From Deltaproteobacteria bacterium (GTDB lineage Bacteria; Desulfobacterota; Binatia; UBA9968; JAJDTQ01): DNA of 64,000 nucleotides. How positions within the stretch are numbered: position 1 is the first letter of the stretch; each line of letters starts with the position of its first letter. This document shows positions 56,391-64,000 of this stretch, piece by piece. Both the position numbers and the translations under genes were made by a program. The DNA lies in assembly GCA_026710965.1 (NCBI GenBank), contig JAPOQB010000272.1:1-64000 (forward strand), given 5' to 3'. Below the pieces are notes generated by a model. The model was given only the letters and a program-made list of their open reading frames with translations, ran no database searches and was not told the DNA's origin.

Positions 56391-57640
56391 AGGAATGGAT
56401 GCAGCAGATGCTGGTCGACGAGGTGACCGAATTCCTGGGGCGCGCGAAGCATCAGCCCCGCGTGGTGGACAAGCAGGGATTCCTACGCTCATATCTGCCT
56501 ATAGGCGCTCCCCATCACGTGATCATAACTTCGCCGTGGTCACCTCCTGGCGCACAAAATCAATGCTTTGTTTGCGCCCTTGGCCTGCTCCTTGAGTTGT
56601 GAAAGGATCGGACCAGCTTGCGTATCGGAGCGGCTACGGTAAGCCGAGGCGGCTGACGATGAGTAGCGGGTGCGCGATGTGGATGAACGGTTCGCGAACC
56701 GATTGCTGCCGCTGTTCACGCGCCGCACCATGAAGTGCAAGATCTGCTGCCGGATCTGTATCTGCACGGGCTGGCGAGCGGTGACTTCGAGCTGGCGCTG
56801 AGCGGGCTGCTGGGCGATCAGGCAGCGCTGTCGGCAAGCACGGTGGCGCGGGTGAAGGAATGCTGGCAGGCAGAGTACAGCGAGTGGAAACAGGGCGGGA
56901 TCGAGGACGAGATCGTGTACCTGTGGATGGACGGCGTGTACCTGAAAGCGGGGCTGGAGAAGGAGAAGGCGGCGTTGCTGGTGGCCATCGGAGTGAACGC
57001 GGACGGTCACAAGGTGGTGCTGGCGGTGAGCAGCGGGTACCGGGAGTCGACGGCGTCGTGGAGCGGGCTAGCTGAGAGCTGAGGGCACGGGGGGATGAAT
57101 GAACCGCGTCTGGTGGTCGGGGACGGCAACCTGGGGCTGTGGAGCGCGTTGCGCAACGTGTTCCCGGGAGCCGCGGAGCAGCGCTGCGGGAATCATCGAG
57201 TGGTGAACGTGTTGACCCAGGTGCCCAAGCAGCGCCAGGGCGAAGCGCGCGAGCAGCTGACCAAGATTCCGTATCAGCGAAGCGAACCGCAGGCACGACA
57301 GAGAAGCGAGTGTTTCAGAACTGGTGTGTTGGCCACGGCTATGAGCGGGCCGCCGAGCTGATCGACGAGAACTGGGAGCAGATGGTGACGTTCTACCAGT
57401 TTCCGCGTGGCCACTGGCGGCACCTGCGAACCACCAACGTGGTGGAGTCGCCGTTCGCGGCGTTGCGGCTGCGCACGGACGCGGCGAAACGATTCAAGAA
57501 GGTCGCCAACGCGACCGCCGTGGTATGGAAGATGTTGTTGGTCGCCGAACGCAAGTTCCGGCGCAGCAATTCGCCCGAGCTACTGCCGGCCGTGGCCGCT
57601 GGGCAGCAGTATCACGACGGCCTACCGATCAGAGGAGGCC
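56391..57640 (+). mobile_element. IS256-family transposase remnant
   Basis: Broken transposase of the Mutator-like IS256 family. Pieces in order: EWMQQMLVDEVTEFLGRAKH, an unrelated stretch of about 120 bp (56500-56620), YRSGYGKPRRLTM, then DLLPDLYLHGLASGDFELAL through GYRESTASW, PRLVVGDGNLGLWSALRNVF, and finally GHWRHLRTTNVVESPFAALR with the C-terminus near 57600. The frame shifts several times between the pieces, so it is inactive. Terminal inverted repeats were not recognisable. Its left part cuts off the TPR gene. Confidence 0.8.
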
Positions 57641-58042
57641 AACACCAAGAGACGCCGCCTGATCTGTTTACACACCTCTTGACGGAACCCCTCCAGGTGG
57701 GGCTTACGCCACAAGGGAAATCGAACTTCATGTTGCGGCCCGCGTGCTTGCTCCCCGCTTTTCGCGGCTCTTTCCGCCTCGCAGGCTTTCGACACCCCGC
57801 TCTCGGGCACAGGGGTTTCCACCTGTCACCTGGGGCCTGCTACCCGGTGCTCCGACGCTTACCGGGACGGGACGACCTATCACCCGTTTGAGTCATGCAG
57901 CGTGACATAGTCATCTGTCACCCTTCCGGGCTGCCAATCGCTGCATCGCCATACCACGGGTTGACTAGATGCGGTCTGGAACGTAGAATCCGACTTGTCC
58001 TGCTCATCGGTGCTGAATCATTCTGTTCTGGGGAGTTGACAC
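57641..58042. other. unassigned stretch between IS256 remnant and alpA
   Basis: About 400 bp with an open plus-strand frame reading RPACLLPAFRGSFRLAGFRH and SPGACYPVLRRLPGRDD. Its pattern resembles short frames that recur at repeat or mobile-element ends in other bacteria, but I cannot name the element. No tRNA, promoter or inverted repeat is evident. Confidence 0.4.
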
Positions 58043-58279
58043 GTGCCTGCACAGTTCCATTCTGGTGCATCACCGACACCGATCCTCCAAGGCTATCCGG
58101 TAATCCTGCGAACGCGAGCGGTGCTGGAGTTGACGGGTCTGTCGCGTACTTCGTTATGGCGACGAGTACGAACTGGCGAATTCCCGAATTCAGTCCGGCT
58201 CGGGGGTCCGAACTCGCGCGCCGTCGGTTGGCTACGCCCGGATATCGAGCGATGGCTGGAGACTCTGTCGAAGACGTAG
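58043..58279 (+). CDS. AlpA-family regulator
   Basis: A 78-residue helix-turn-helix protein of the AlpA (prophage CP4-57 regulator) type: VILRTRAVLELTGLSRTSLW, then RRVRTGEFPNSVRLG and GWLRPDIERWL. GTG start with GGGGAG upstream. AlpA proteins activate excision genes of prophages and integrative elements. It is the only intact gene of what was probably such an element; no integrase is visible. Confidence 0.78.
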   Translation: MPAQFHSGASPTPILQGYPVILRTRAVLELTGLSRTSLWRRVRTGEFPNSVRLGGPNSRAVGWLRPDIERWLETLSKT

Positions 58280-58349
58280 ACCGCCATCGTGAGCGCACCG
58301 GGACTGGAGGGCACCCGCTCCCACACCCTCTTTCAGTCGGACGCTGTTC

Positions 58350-58515
58350 GCGCTCAGCCAGGACTCCTTCTCGAGATCAGGAATGACTTGCAGGTCTTGG
58401 GCTCGCCGCCGAGGATGCCCACCGCCTGCTCGGCCCAGAGCCCGGTGACGAGCCAGCGGTGCTGCGCGGGGCGGGCGGCGAGGCGATAGGCCGAGACTAC
58501 GGGGAGGAGGTTCAT
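58350..58515 (-). pseudogene. RepA-like AAA ATPase (AAA_25) fragment
   Basis: Starts at an ATG at 58515 (MNLLPVVSAYRLAARPAQHR) and reaches a Walker A-like GILGGEPKTCKSF, then loses similarity after about 50 residues. AAA_25/RepA ATPases belong to replication modules of phages and plasmids. The ATG overlaps the stop of an upstream frame, so an operon existed. Confidence 0.6.
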
Positions 58516-58635
58516 CGCCAACGAGCGGCGCCGCCGGCGGCGGCGGGAGACGCCGCGAAGGCTTCCAGGAACAGGTTTTCATCGAGGCGGTCGAGGTCAC
58601 GGTGGGCGGTGAGCTGGTCCCGAAAAATCGGGCAG
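58512..58635 (-). pseudogene. C-terminal fragment of upstream element gene
   Basis: A short frame ending LDRLDENLFLEAFAASPAAA and then a TGA that overlaps the ATG of the RepA-like fragment. Its upstream part is cut by the IS3 remnant at about 58636. Identity unknown. Confidence 0.4.
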
Positions 58636-58636
58636 G

Positions 58637-59156
58637 ATGTTAGAGTGTGTTCCAGGCTATGAGGAGGGCCAAAGGAATGGAGACGAAACGACGCCGACTC
58701 ACAGCCAAGGCAGCTACCGACGCGCTGCGCGGGGAGCGCACGATCCAGGCTATCGCAGCCAAGTACCAAGTGCATCCGAACCAAGTCTCAGGGTGGAAGC
58801 GGCAAGCGCAGGCGGGTCTTGAGGAAGTGTTCGCCGGCGCCACCAGCCGCGGTCAGAAAGACCATGAGACGATCGTGCACGACCTGCACGCCAAGATCCG
58901 CGAATTGACCGTGGGGCGCGATTCTTTATCGCGCGGGCTCGGGAGCTGAGCCGGGCCGAGCGAGTACGGATGATTGACAGCGAGCATCAGCGGTTGAGTG
59001 TGAGCCGGCAATGCAGACTGCTCGCCGTGAGCCGTTCGACGGTGTACTATCGACCGCTCGGGGAGAGCGCGCAGACCCTGGCGTTGATGCGCCGATCGAC
59101 GAGCTGTACCTGGATTAACCGTTCTACGGCAGCCGTCAGATGATGCGCACCTGGCG
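58637..59156 (+). mobile_element. IS3-family remnant (orfA and part of orfB)
   Basis: The first frame (58677-58949, 90 residues, METKRRRLTAKAATDALRG) is an IS3-type OrfA with a helix-turn-helix and the end KIRELTVGRDS. The following orfB keeps only its start (MIDSEHQRLSVSRQCRLLAV, SRSTVYYRPLGES) and then a stop replaces the residue before PFYGSRQM; the catalytic DDE core is absent. The left end may lie at TGTTAGAGTG (about 58637). It interrupts both the RepA-like operon and the DDE element on the other side. Confidence 0.72.
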
Positions 59157-59403
59157 GCCAATTCCCGCAACGCCGCCACCGGGTTCTGACCGGCGTTGCG
59201 CGCCGCCAGGTACCAGCGTTCGATGGTGGCCGTAGGCAAACTGCGTCGGCTCCCCGCTCACCGGGTGCTTCCAGGTCCGCGCTGCCAGCCGCTTCAGTTC
59301 CGCGCGCAGTTGGCCCCGCGCCGGCGGTGCTGCCAGCAACTCTCCAACCACCGCGAACCGAAAATGTGCCCACCGTTCGTGGACCAGGTTGTGTCGTCTC
59401 GCT
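59157..59403 (-). mobile_element. DDE-integrase-type transposase N-terminal fragment
   Basis: With frame changes the minus strand reads VVGELLAAPPARGQLRAELK, then HPVSGEPTQFAY and TIERWYLAARNAGQNPVAALR. This is the opening of integrase-core transposases that pair with a zinc-ribbon gene. It stops at the IS3 remnant, so the core is lost. Confidence 0.5.
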
Positions 59404-59559
59404 CATCGGTAACGCCCTCCAGTGCTGTCGAAAGCGTAACCGTAGCCGCCTGCTCGCTTGTCGCCGCCGGCCAACTTCTGCGGAATGCCCCCACGCCGCA
59501 GAAATATTGCTCGCTACGTCACCCCGCTCAACGGTCTCAGGAGAATCAGCAGGGCCCCC

Positions 59560-60170
59560 AGTCGCCCCGCCTCGTCACTGGCGAACGCACCAATAACGCA
59601 CTCGGCAGCGCTGCGGGCGTCATCGGCTGCGCGAACCGCCCCCGCGCCAACCGCCAATATGGCGTCTGCACGAACTCACTGCGCCACCACCGGCACCAGC
59701 GCTCCACCGTGCGCCGGCTCACCCCCACCAGTTCTCGCAGTCGCCCCACCCGCGTCGGGCTCGCTCCCTGCCGCAGCGCCGCCACCAACACCACGATCAG
59801 TCCCAGGTACACCCGCCGTCCCAGGAATCTCAGCGACGCCGGCGTCACCCGTTTGCGACACCCCTCTTCGGCACAACAGAAACTGAACCGGATATCATAC
59901 TCGGCTGGTAGCGCCACCCCCGCTGCGCGGCTTGCGCGCGAACGCCGCTGTGGGTTTCGGAAGAATTCCGGCCAGAATTTCCGGAACCCGCACGCGCTCG
60001 TGCAGCCTCCCGCCACACGCCGGGCAAACCTTGTTCCGGGCGGCCCTCGCCAGCTCCCGATCCGCCTCCAGCAAACTCGGATGGAACCTTGCGTCTCGCA
60101 GCAACTTGTGCCACAAAGGAGCCACCTCCTTTCCGTTGTTTCCACAGAGAAGGCGGCACCCTCCGGGGCT
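59560..60170 (-). pseudogene. zinc-ribbon/HTH protein of transposable element, frameshifted
   Basis: One frame gives LWHKLLRDARFHPSLLEADR and NKVCPACGGRLH (a CxxC zinc knuckle); after about 60 bp of different text the second frame gives EYDIRFSFCCAEEGCRKRVT, then RFLGRRVYLGLIVVLVAAL and a helix-turn-helix-like VSRRTVERWCRWWRSEFV. This conserved protein accompanies the DDE-type gene downstream. It is not intact here. Confidence 0.5.
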
Positions 60171-60216
60171 GCGTTGCAAGCCTCCGGAGGGGCCTTTCTT
60201 ATCCCAGCTCCTACCG

Positions 60217-60749
60217 CGCCCAGACTCCCCGCTCAACCACCTCGAAGTCCGTGCCCATGCTCACCCCCGTTTCGGCCCGGTCATCAAGCGCCGTCACCTC
60301 GTAGGCTCCACCTCCACTACTGGCGCCCATCCGATTGCCGATCCGTCCCGCGCCAGGGCCGCGAACAACGCTTCCTCGTCGGCCAGATAGACTACTTGCG
60401 GCATCGTTGCATCCGGCGGCCAAAAGTGCTGGCGGCTCTCAAGCGCCGCCGTCGCGCCGCCCGCCGTGATGGCGTAGCTGGCGCTGCCGTCGGTGACCAC
60501 TGCTTCCCTGGTGGCAACCCTGCGTGCCGGCAACAGGACTCCGTCCGCGTCGGTTATACCGGTCATCTCCAGGAGCCGCGCCTCGCCCGTTGTTCCGGCG
60601 TACACTCCCACGCGCGTCGCAGCGGTCAGGTCCTCGTAGCGCGCGAGCTGGTGCACCTCTGCCGCGCGCATCAGCAGCGACAGGCGAAACCTGATGTGGC
60701 CGGAAGTGAAGACTGCGGCCCCGCTGCAAGTAGCCAGATTAAATCCCAC
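60217..60749 (-). pseudogene. solute-binding protein family 3 fragment
   Basis: Reads YEDLTAATRVGVYAGTTGEA and LFAALARDGSAIGWAPVVEV, the pattern of family 3 (amino-acid-type) binding proteins. After a frame change near 60298 it ends YEVTALDDRAETGVSMGTDF and a stop. No signal peptide is visible and the N-terminal lobe is incomplete, so it is a 5'-truncated, frameshifted relic. Confidence 0.5.
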
Positions 60750-60995
60750 ACCGGGATGCCCCTACGAAAGACCGACAGGTCGCACCCTCTATGGCTTCGC
60801 GCGCCGTCCGCAGATCGGCTTCGAAGCCGAGATGGACATCGAATCCCGGCGCGTCAGGAGCACGATCCTCGCTGCAGTTCATCGGTTCGAAGTAGGCGTA
60901 GAAGCCCTACTTCAACTCCCTGCCTCGTTAGTGCATGCGCTCGCCGGATCAGCGACGATCAGGGCACAGCCCACGGCGGCGGATCCTGCTAGCGG

Positions 60996-62093
60996 CTACG
61001 TGTCTTGAACAGCGACCAACGCCGCGTTAGTCTCATCAAGCTCGGCATTGAGCTCCTCCAGACGCGCACGAAGCACAGATCGGTCTGCGGATGGCTTCGG
61101 TAATTCGCCCCGCCTTGGCGCGCCTGAGAGTGTCGAGATAATGATGTCCCGCTCCGTCTCGAGATCGGAGATACGCGTTCGAAGCGCCCTGGCCTCCGCT
61201 GCTCCGTAGATGCGCCGGCGGGCTTGCTCGTCCTCGCGCAGGCTCTTCTCTATTGCGTCGATACCGGCTCTAGTTTCGGGATGTTGGTCTGCCGCGACCC
61301 TCAGAAACTGGGCGAGTTGGTAGATGTGGAACGACTGTCCGGAGACTTCCCTGAACTCCTCGACAAGCTCTGGCCGTGCGCCTAGCCTCTTACCCCGATA
61401 GATCCACCACCAATCTTCCTTGGCGTCGTCGGAAATGAAGACGATGGGGCGCTTGTCAGCCTTGGCCTTCGCTAACATATCCTTCCAAATGATCAAATCG
61501 CCGAACTTGGCGTGCGGTCCGGCGTCCTTCTTGGTATCCATGTATCCTGGCGGGATCTTGTAGGCGTAGCGCTCCTCGCCTTCCTTCCTCAGCGCGTTGA
61601 GCCGCTCAGCGGGCCACTTCGCGCCAACGCGACCCTCAAGGAGGTCCGAGAGGCGTTCGACTGCGTTGGCGATCGCGTCCGCCGGATGACTAGCCTTATC
61701 AGCCTGCAGTCGGGCTCGAAAGTCCGTCACGAACCTGTCGAGAGCAGCCAGTTCCCGTTCCACGTCAATAACAGGATGGGCGCGGAGCTGGCGTAATCGC
61801 ATCCGCGCTTGGTCGAGCGCGTCCGTGCACTCTTTGACGACTTGGTCGTACGCGTCCCGCGCGCCGAACTCGACGTCCAGTCGGTTGCGATGGAATTCAA
61901 GGCCAACTTGATAGGGAATCCAAATGGAGTCCCTAAAGAGCTCAAAGAAACATAGTAGCTGTTCACGTATAATTTCGGGATGGCGGAGACAGTGGAGCAA
62001 AATATTGGCGTCCGGAACGAAAATGGCGTCGTTCCACATCGCCGAAAGCTGTTCGGGCTTCCACCTGTACCATCCAATGAATTGTTGTCTCAT
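60996..62093 (-). CDS. PIN-like (DUF4935) nuclease with coiled-coil tail
   Basis: A 365-residue protein with a PIN-like fold: the first acidic residue lies in IFVPDANILLHCLR (D28), further ones in FGDLIIWKDML and IVFISDDAKEDWWWIYRG. This long form belongs to the DUF4935/PIN_8 group, putative RNases found in defence neighbourhoods. The C-terminal 100 residues are heptad-like and charged (EKSLREDEQARRRIYGAAEA, then ERDIIISTLSG and RARLEELNAELDETNAAL), a predicted coiled coil. The ATG at 62093 lies 7 nt after the previous stop; an in-frame GTG at 62117 would overlap. Third gene of the helicase operon. Confidence 0.82.
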   Translation of the reverse strand: MRQQFIGWYRWKPEQLSAMWNDAIFVPDANILLHCLRHPEIIREQLLCFFELFRDSIWIPYQVGLEFHRNRLDVEFGARDAYDQVVKECTDALDQARMRLRQLRAHPVIDVERELAALDRFVTDFRARLQADKASHPADAIANAVERLSDLLEGRVGAKWPAERLNALRKEGEERYAYKIPPGYMDTKKDAGPHAKFGDLIIWKDMLAKAKADKRPIVFISDDAKEDWWWIYRGKRLGARPELVEEFREVSGQSFHIYQLAQFLRVAADQHPETRAGIDAIEKSLREDEQARRRIYGAAEARALRTRISDLETERDIIISTLSGAPRRGELPKPSADRSVLRARLEELNAELDETNAALVAVQDT

Positions 62094-62100
62094 CGCAACG

Positions 62101-62628
62101 CTATTCGATCCAGACAAGTCTTTGGATTCCGAGGCGCTCGGCAGCGTTCCGGATGAGCTCGCGTTGATGCGCCTCGGCGGTCCTCCCCGACTCGATCAGC
62201 ACCGTGCCGAATGCTTGAGCGTTGGGGTGCTGGTGTGCTCGTTCGAATACGGCCATGAGTATCGATTTCCAGTCGCGACTGTTCCCCCAGCAGACAATCC
62301 TACCGTCCAGAAGCCGCCGACCATGCGGCTTGATATAACTTGCAGACGTTTGGCCTGTGTCGGGTATCGACAGCGAGCGCCAGACGTCGCTCTCATGAAG
62401 TGATAGCCGCGATCTTTCGTACGGCTTAACAAGGGAGTCCTTGATGTACACCCGCACCTTTCTAGGGTCCATGAAGTGGGCGAGACGGCCGCCGATTTCT
62501 GGATCCCGCGTCCAGAGCTCGTAGTGCTTAGCCCGTTCGACGTCAGGCAGCTTCGACCATCCGAGAGAATCTGCTTTGTTCCACAACCAGGCATTTACTT
62601 CGTCACGAATGTTGTCGGGAACCATCAT
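62101..62628 (-). CDS. 175-residue protein of unknown family in helicase operon
   Basis: I do not recognise this protein. It is mostly alpha/beta with no membrane segment or signal peptide. Conserved-looking stretches are DEVNAWLWNKADSLGWSKLP, HFMDPRKVRVYIKDSLVKPY, YIKPHGRRLLDGRIVCWGNS and a C-terminal AERLGIQRLVWIE. The ATG overlaps the helicase stop (ATGA), so it is translated with the helicase, and the PIN-like gene follows within 7 nt. It is probably a partner of the two. A nuclease or adaptor role is possible, but no catalytic motif is certain. Confidence 0.78.
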   Translation of the reverse strand: MMVPDNIRDEVNAWLWNKADSLGWSKLPDVERAKHYELWTRDPEIGGRLAHFMDPRKVRVYIKDSLVKPYERSRLSLHESDVWRSLSIPDTGQTSASYIKPHGRRLLDGRIVCWGNSRDWKSILMAVFERAHQHPNAQAFGTVLIESGRTAEAHQRELIRNAAERLGIQRLVWIE

Positions 62629-64000
62629 TGGACTGCGCCTCTGTTGTGGGGCATCGGGAAATCGAACTCAGGAAGTTCGAGCTGGGGGTCTCCTTCGCGG
62701 GTGAACAGATCGGCCTGGTCCCGCAACCAATCGAGCATAAAGCTACCGGCACCCTCGTCTCGGAAACCTACTACACCGGGTAGCCGGAGCCTCTCGATGT
62801 TACCACGAGAAGCCGTTTCAAGCTGGATGACCTCCGCGACGCGGCGAAGGTCACTCACAAAGTCCAGAACAACCACCTTGTCCTTGTTGGGAGCCACGCG
62901 GAGGCCTCGGCCGAGCTGCTGGACGAAGATCCGACGACTATGTGTGACCCGCATGAACACGATCATATCTACGTCGGGGACGTCGACGCCCTCATTGAAC
63001 AAGTCCCGAGTGGTTACGATATCCAAACACCCCTTTCGGAAGGAGGCCATCGTTTGATCGCGTTCTCGCGCATCCATGTCGCTGGTGATCGACTCGGCCC
63101 GGAAACCGAAGAGCCTCAGCGTACCGGCGAAGCTCTTCGCATGCGCAATGGACGAACAGAAGGCGATAGCGGCGCGCCGCTTGTCTCTGTCGAAGGCGTC
63201 TCGAACCGACCTCGCGGCCTCCTCGTCGCGAGTTGGAAGCAGAAGCCGTCTGTTCAATTGGGAGATAGAGTAGCTGTAGCGGGACCGGGATCTAACGAAT
63301 TCCCAATCTATGTTATCGGCGAGCAGGCGATAGTCTGCCTCGCAAAGAAAGCCACGCTGGAGCCCTTCCGCAATACCAATCTTGATCACCGGCGGGCCCA
63401 GGAGATGGTCGATGTCGTACCGGTCTCCGCGCCATGGGGTCGCTGTGACCCCGCCGATCATCGCGCCGGACATGTGCTCGGTGACACGTTTGACCGTCTC
63501 CGAGCCTACGTGGTGTGCCTCGTCGATGAAGACCGCACCAAATTGAGGAATCTCGTCGATGCGGGAAGCCGCGCTTTGTACCGTGGCGAACGTAATACCG
63601 TCCCAATACGTTGGCGACTCGCCGCCAATCAACCGATGAGTTGATATCCACTTGGGAATCTGGTCCCAGAACGCACGGTGGAGTTGGTCGACGAGTTCCC
63701 TCGTACCGGCGAGCACAAGTGCACGACCGTGGGGGACGGCTTCGTCGCGGAACATCTGGGCGAGTGATTCCGCGAGGACGACAGTCTTGCCGAGGCCCGT
63801 GGCAAGGACGACTTGGCCGCGGCCCGTCTCACGGAGCGCGGCAACGAAGTTGGCGACGGACTCCTCCTGGTAGTCCCTGAGCTGGCGGCGCGACGGCGCG
63901 TACTCGGGACTGCGCGTAGCGATAGCCAACAGCGTTGCGGGTTGCAGCGTCTCGATTTCGATTCCCAGAGCACGCCAGCGCTTGATCGCGTCTCGAGTGC
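62625..64000 (-). CDS. SF2 DEAD/DEAH-type helicase, N-terminus beyond window
   Basis: The visible 457 residues run in frame to the window edge. Motifs in order: QLRDYQEESVANFV, Walker A ATGLGKTVVLAE, DEAH in VFIDEAHHVGSE, motif III TATPWRG, the helicase C-terminal domain with IVTTRDLFNEGVDVPDVDM, and motif VI QQLGRGLRV. This is the type III restriction/SSL2-like helicase pattern. The edge text (RDAIKRWRALGIEIETLQ) continues without a plausible start, so an extra N-terminal domain, perhaps a nuclease, lies outside. First visible gene of the three-gene operon. Confidence 0.9.
   Translation of the reverse strand, partial: TRDAIKRWRALGIEIETLQPATLLAIATRSPEYAPSRRQLRDYQEESVANFVAALRETGRGQVVLATGLGKTVVLAESLAQMFRDEAVPHGRALVLAGTRELVDQLHRAFWDQIPKWISTHRLIGGESPTYWDGITFATVQSAASRIDEIPQFGAVFIDEAHHVGSETVKRVTEHMSGAMIGGVTATPWRGDRYDIDHLLGPPVIKIGIAEGLQRGFLCEADYRLLADNIDWEFVRSRSRYSYSISQLNRRLLLPTRDEEAARSVRDAFDRDKRRAAIAFCSSIAHAKSFAGTLRLFGFRAESITSDMDARERDQTMASFRKGCLDIVTTRDLFNEGVDVPDVDMIVFMRVTHSRRIFVQQLGRGLRVAPNKDKVVVLDFVSDLRRVAEVIQLETASRGNIERLRLPGVVGFRDEGAGSFMLDWLRDQADLFTREGDPQLELPEFDFPMPHNRGAVQ

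Noticed and set aside
60694-61008. 104-codon + strand frame between the binding-protein relic and the PIN-like gene
   Set aside because: No motif, no ribosome-binding site, and it overlaps the ends of flanking genes; treated as non-coding.

Overview
This is a high-GC bacterial chromosome segment, probably metagenome-derived. It carries no rRNA, tRNA or CRISPR locus, so taxonomy rests on indirect clues: several solute-binding proteins have a short signal peptide followed by an acidic AAEE/GAEE-type stretch, sugar ABC operons lack their own ATPase, and AAA-ATPase/PD-(D/E)XK and DUF4143 genes, phytanoyl-CoA-dioxygenase (PhyH) genes and sulfatase/CehA hydrolases are scattered through it. This style fits a free-living or host-associated (for example sponge-associated) member of the Spirochaetaceae, but that is an inference.

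Region 1 (1-9327, + strand): a sugar ABC operon (binding protein and two permeases) followed by a complete peptide/oligosaccharide Dpp/Opp-type transporter (binding protein, two permeases, two ATPases). Region 2 (9352-18595): an FG-GAP/ASPIC-UnbV secreted protein divergent from a sulfatase; a minus-strand run of CehA/McbA metallohydrolase, PD-(D/E)XK-like protein, PIN nuclease, small unknown protein and PhyH oxygenase; then a divergent DUF4143 ATPase.

Region 3 (18629-32331): a compact catabolic island. Minus strand: split transketolase, sugar isomerase/epimerase, FGGY kinase, then from its own promoter a sugar ABC transporter, a DUF1593 nucleoside-hydrolase-like protein and an NAD-dependent epimerase. 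Plus strand: DeoR repressor, nucleoside hydrolase, short-chain dehydrogenase and a sialidase-fold protein. Together they suggest uptake of a (probably pentose-containing) glycoside or nucleoside, cleavage, phosphorylation and entry into the pentose-phosphate pathway. Region 4 (32354-47824): two further PhyH/dehydrogenase units, two paralogous agarase-like glycoside hydrolases in an operon with a PhyH gene, an AraC regulator, a third sugar ABC operon, a zinc-type dehydrogenase, a DUF1703-type AAA-ATPase/nuclease, another PhyH and an orphan HicB.

Region 5 (47895-64000) is accessory DNA. It starts with a type I restriction-modification locus (hsdM, DUF1016 nuclease, hsdS, hsdR) in which every gene is damaged by a frameshift or internal deletion. 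A graveyard of truncated elements follows: an HNH-nuclease fragment, a STAND/TPR protein cut off by an IS256-family remnant, an AlpA regulator, a RepA-like AAA fragment, an IS3 remnant, a zinc-ribbon/DDE element and a solute-binding-protein fragment. It ends in an intact-looking minus-strand operon that leaves the window: SF2 helicase, a 175-residue protein I cannot place, and a PIN-like (DUF4935) nuclease. That operon is the best candidate here for an undescribed, defence-like system.
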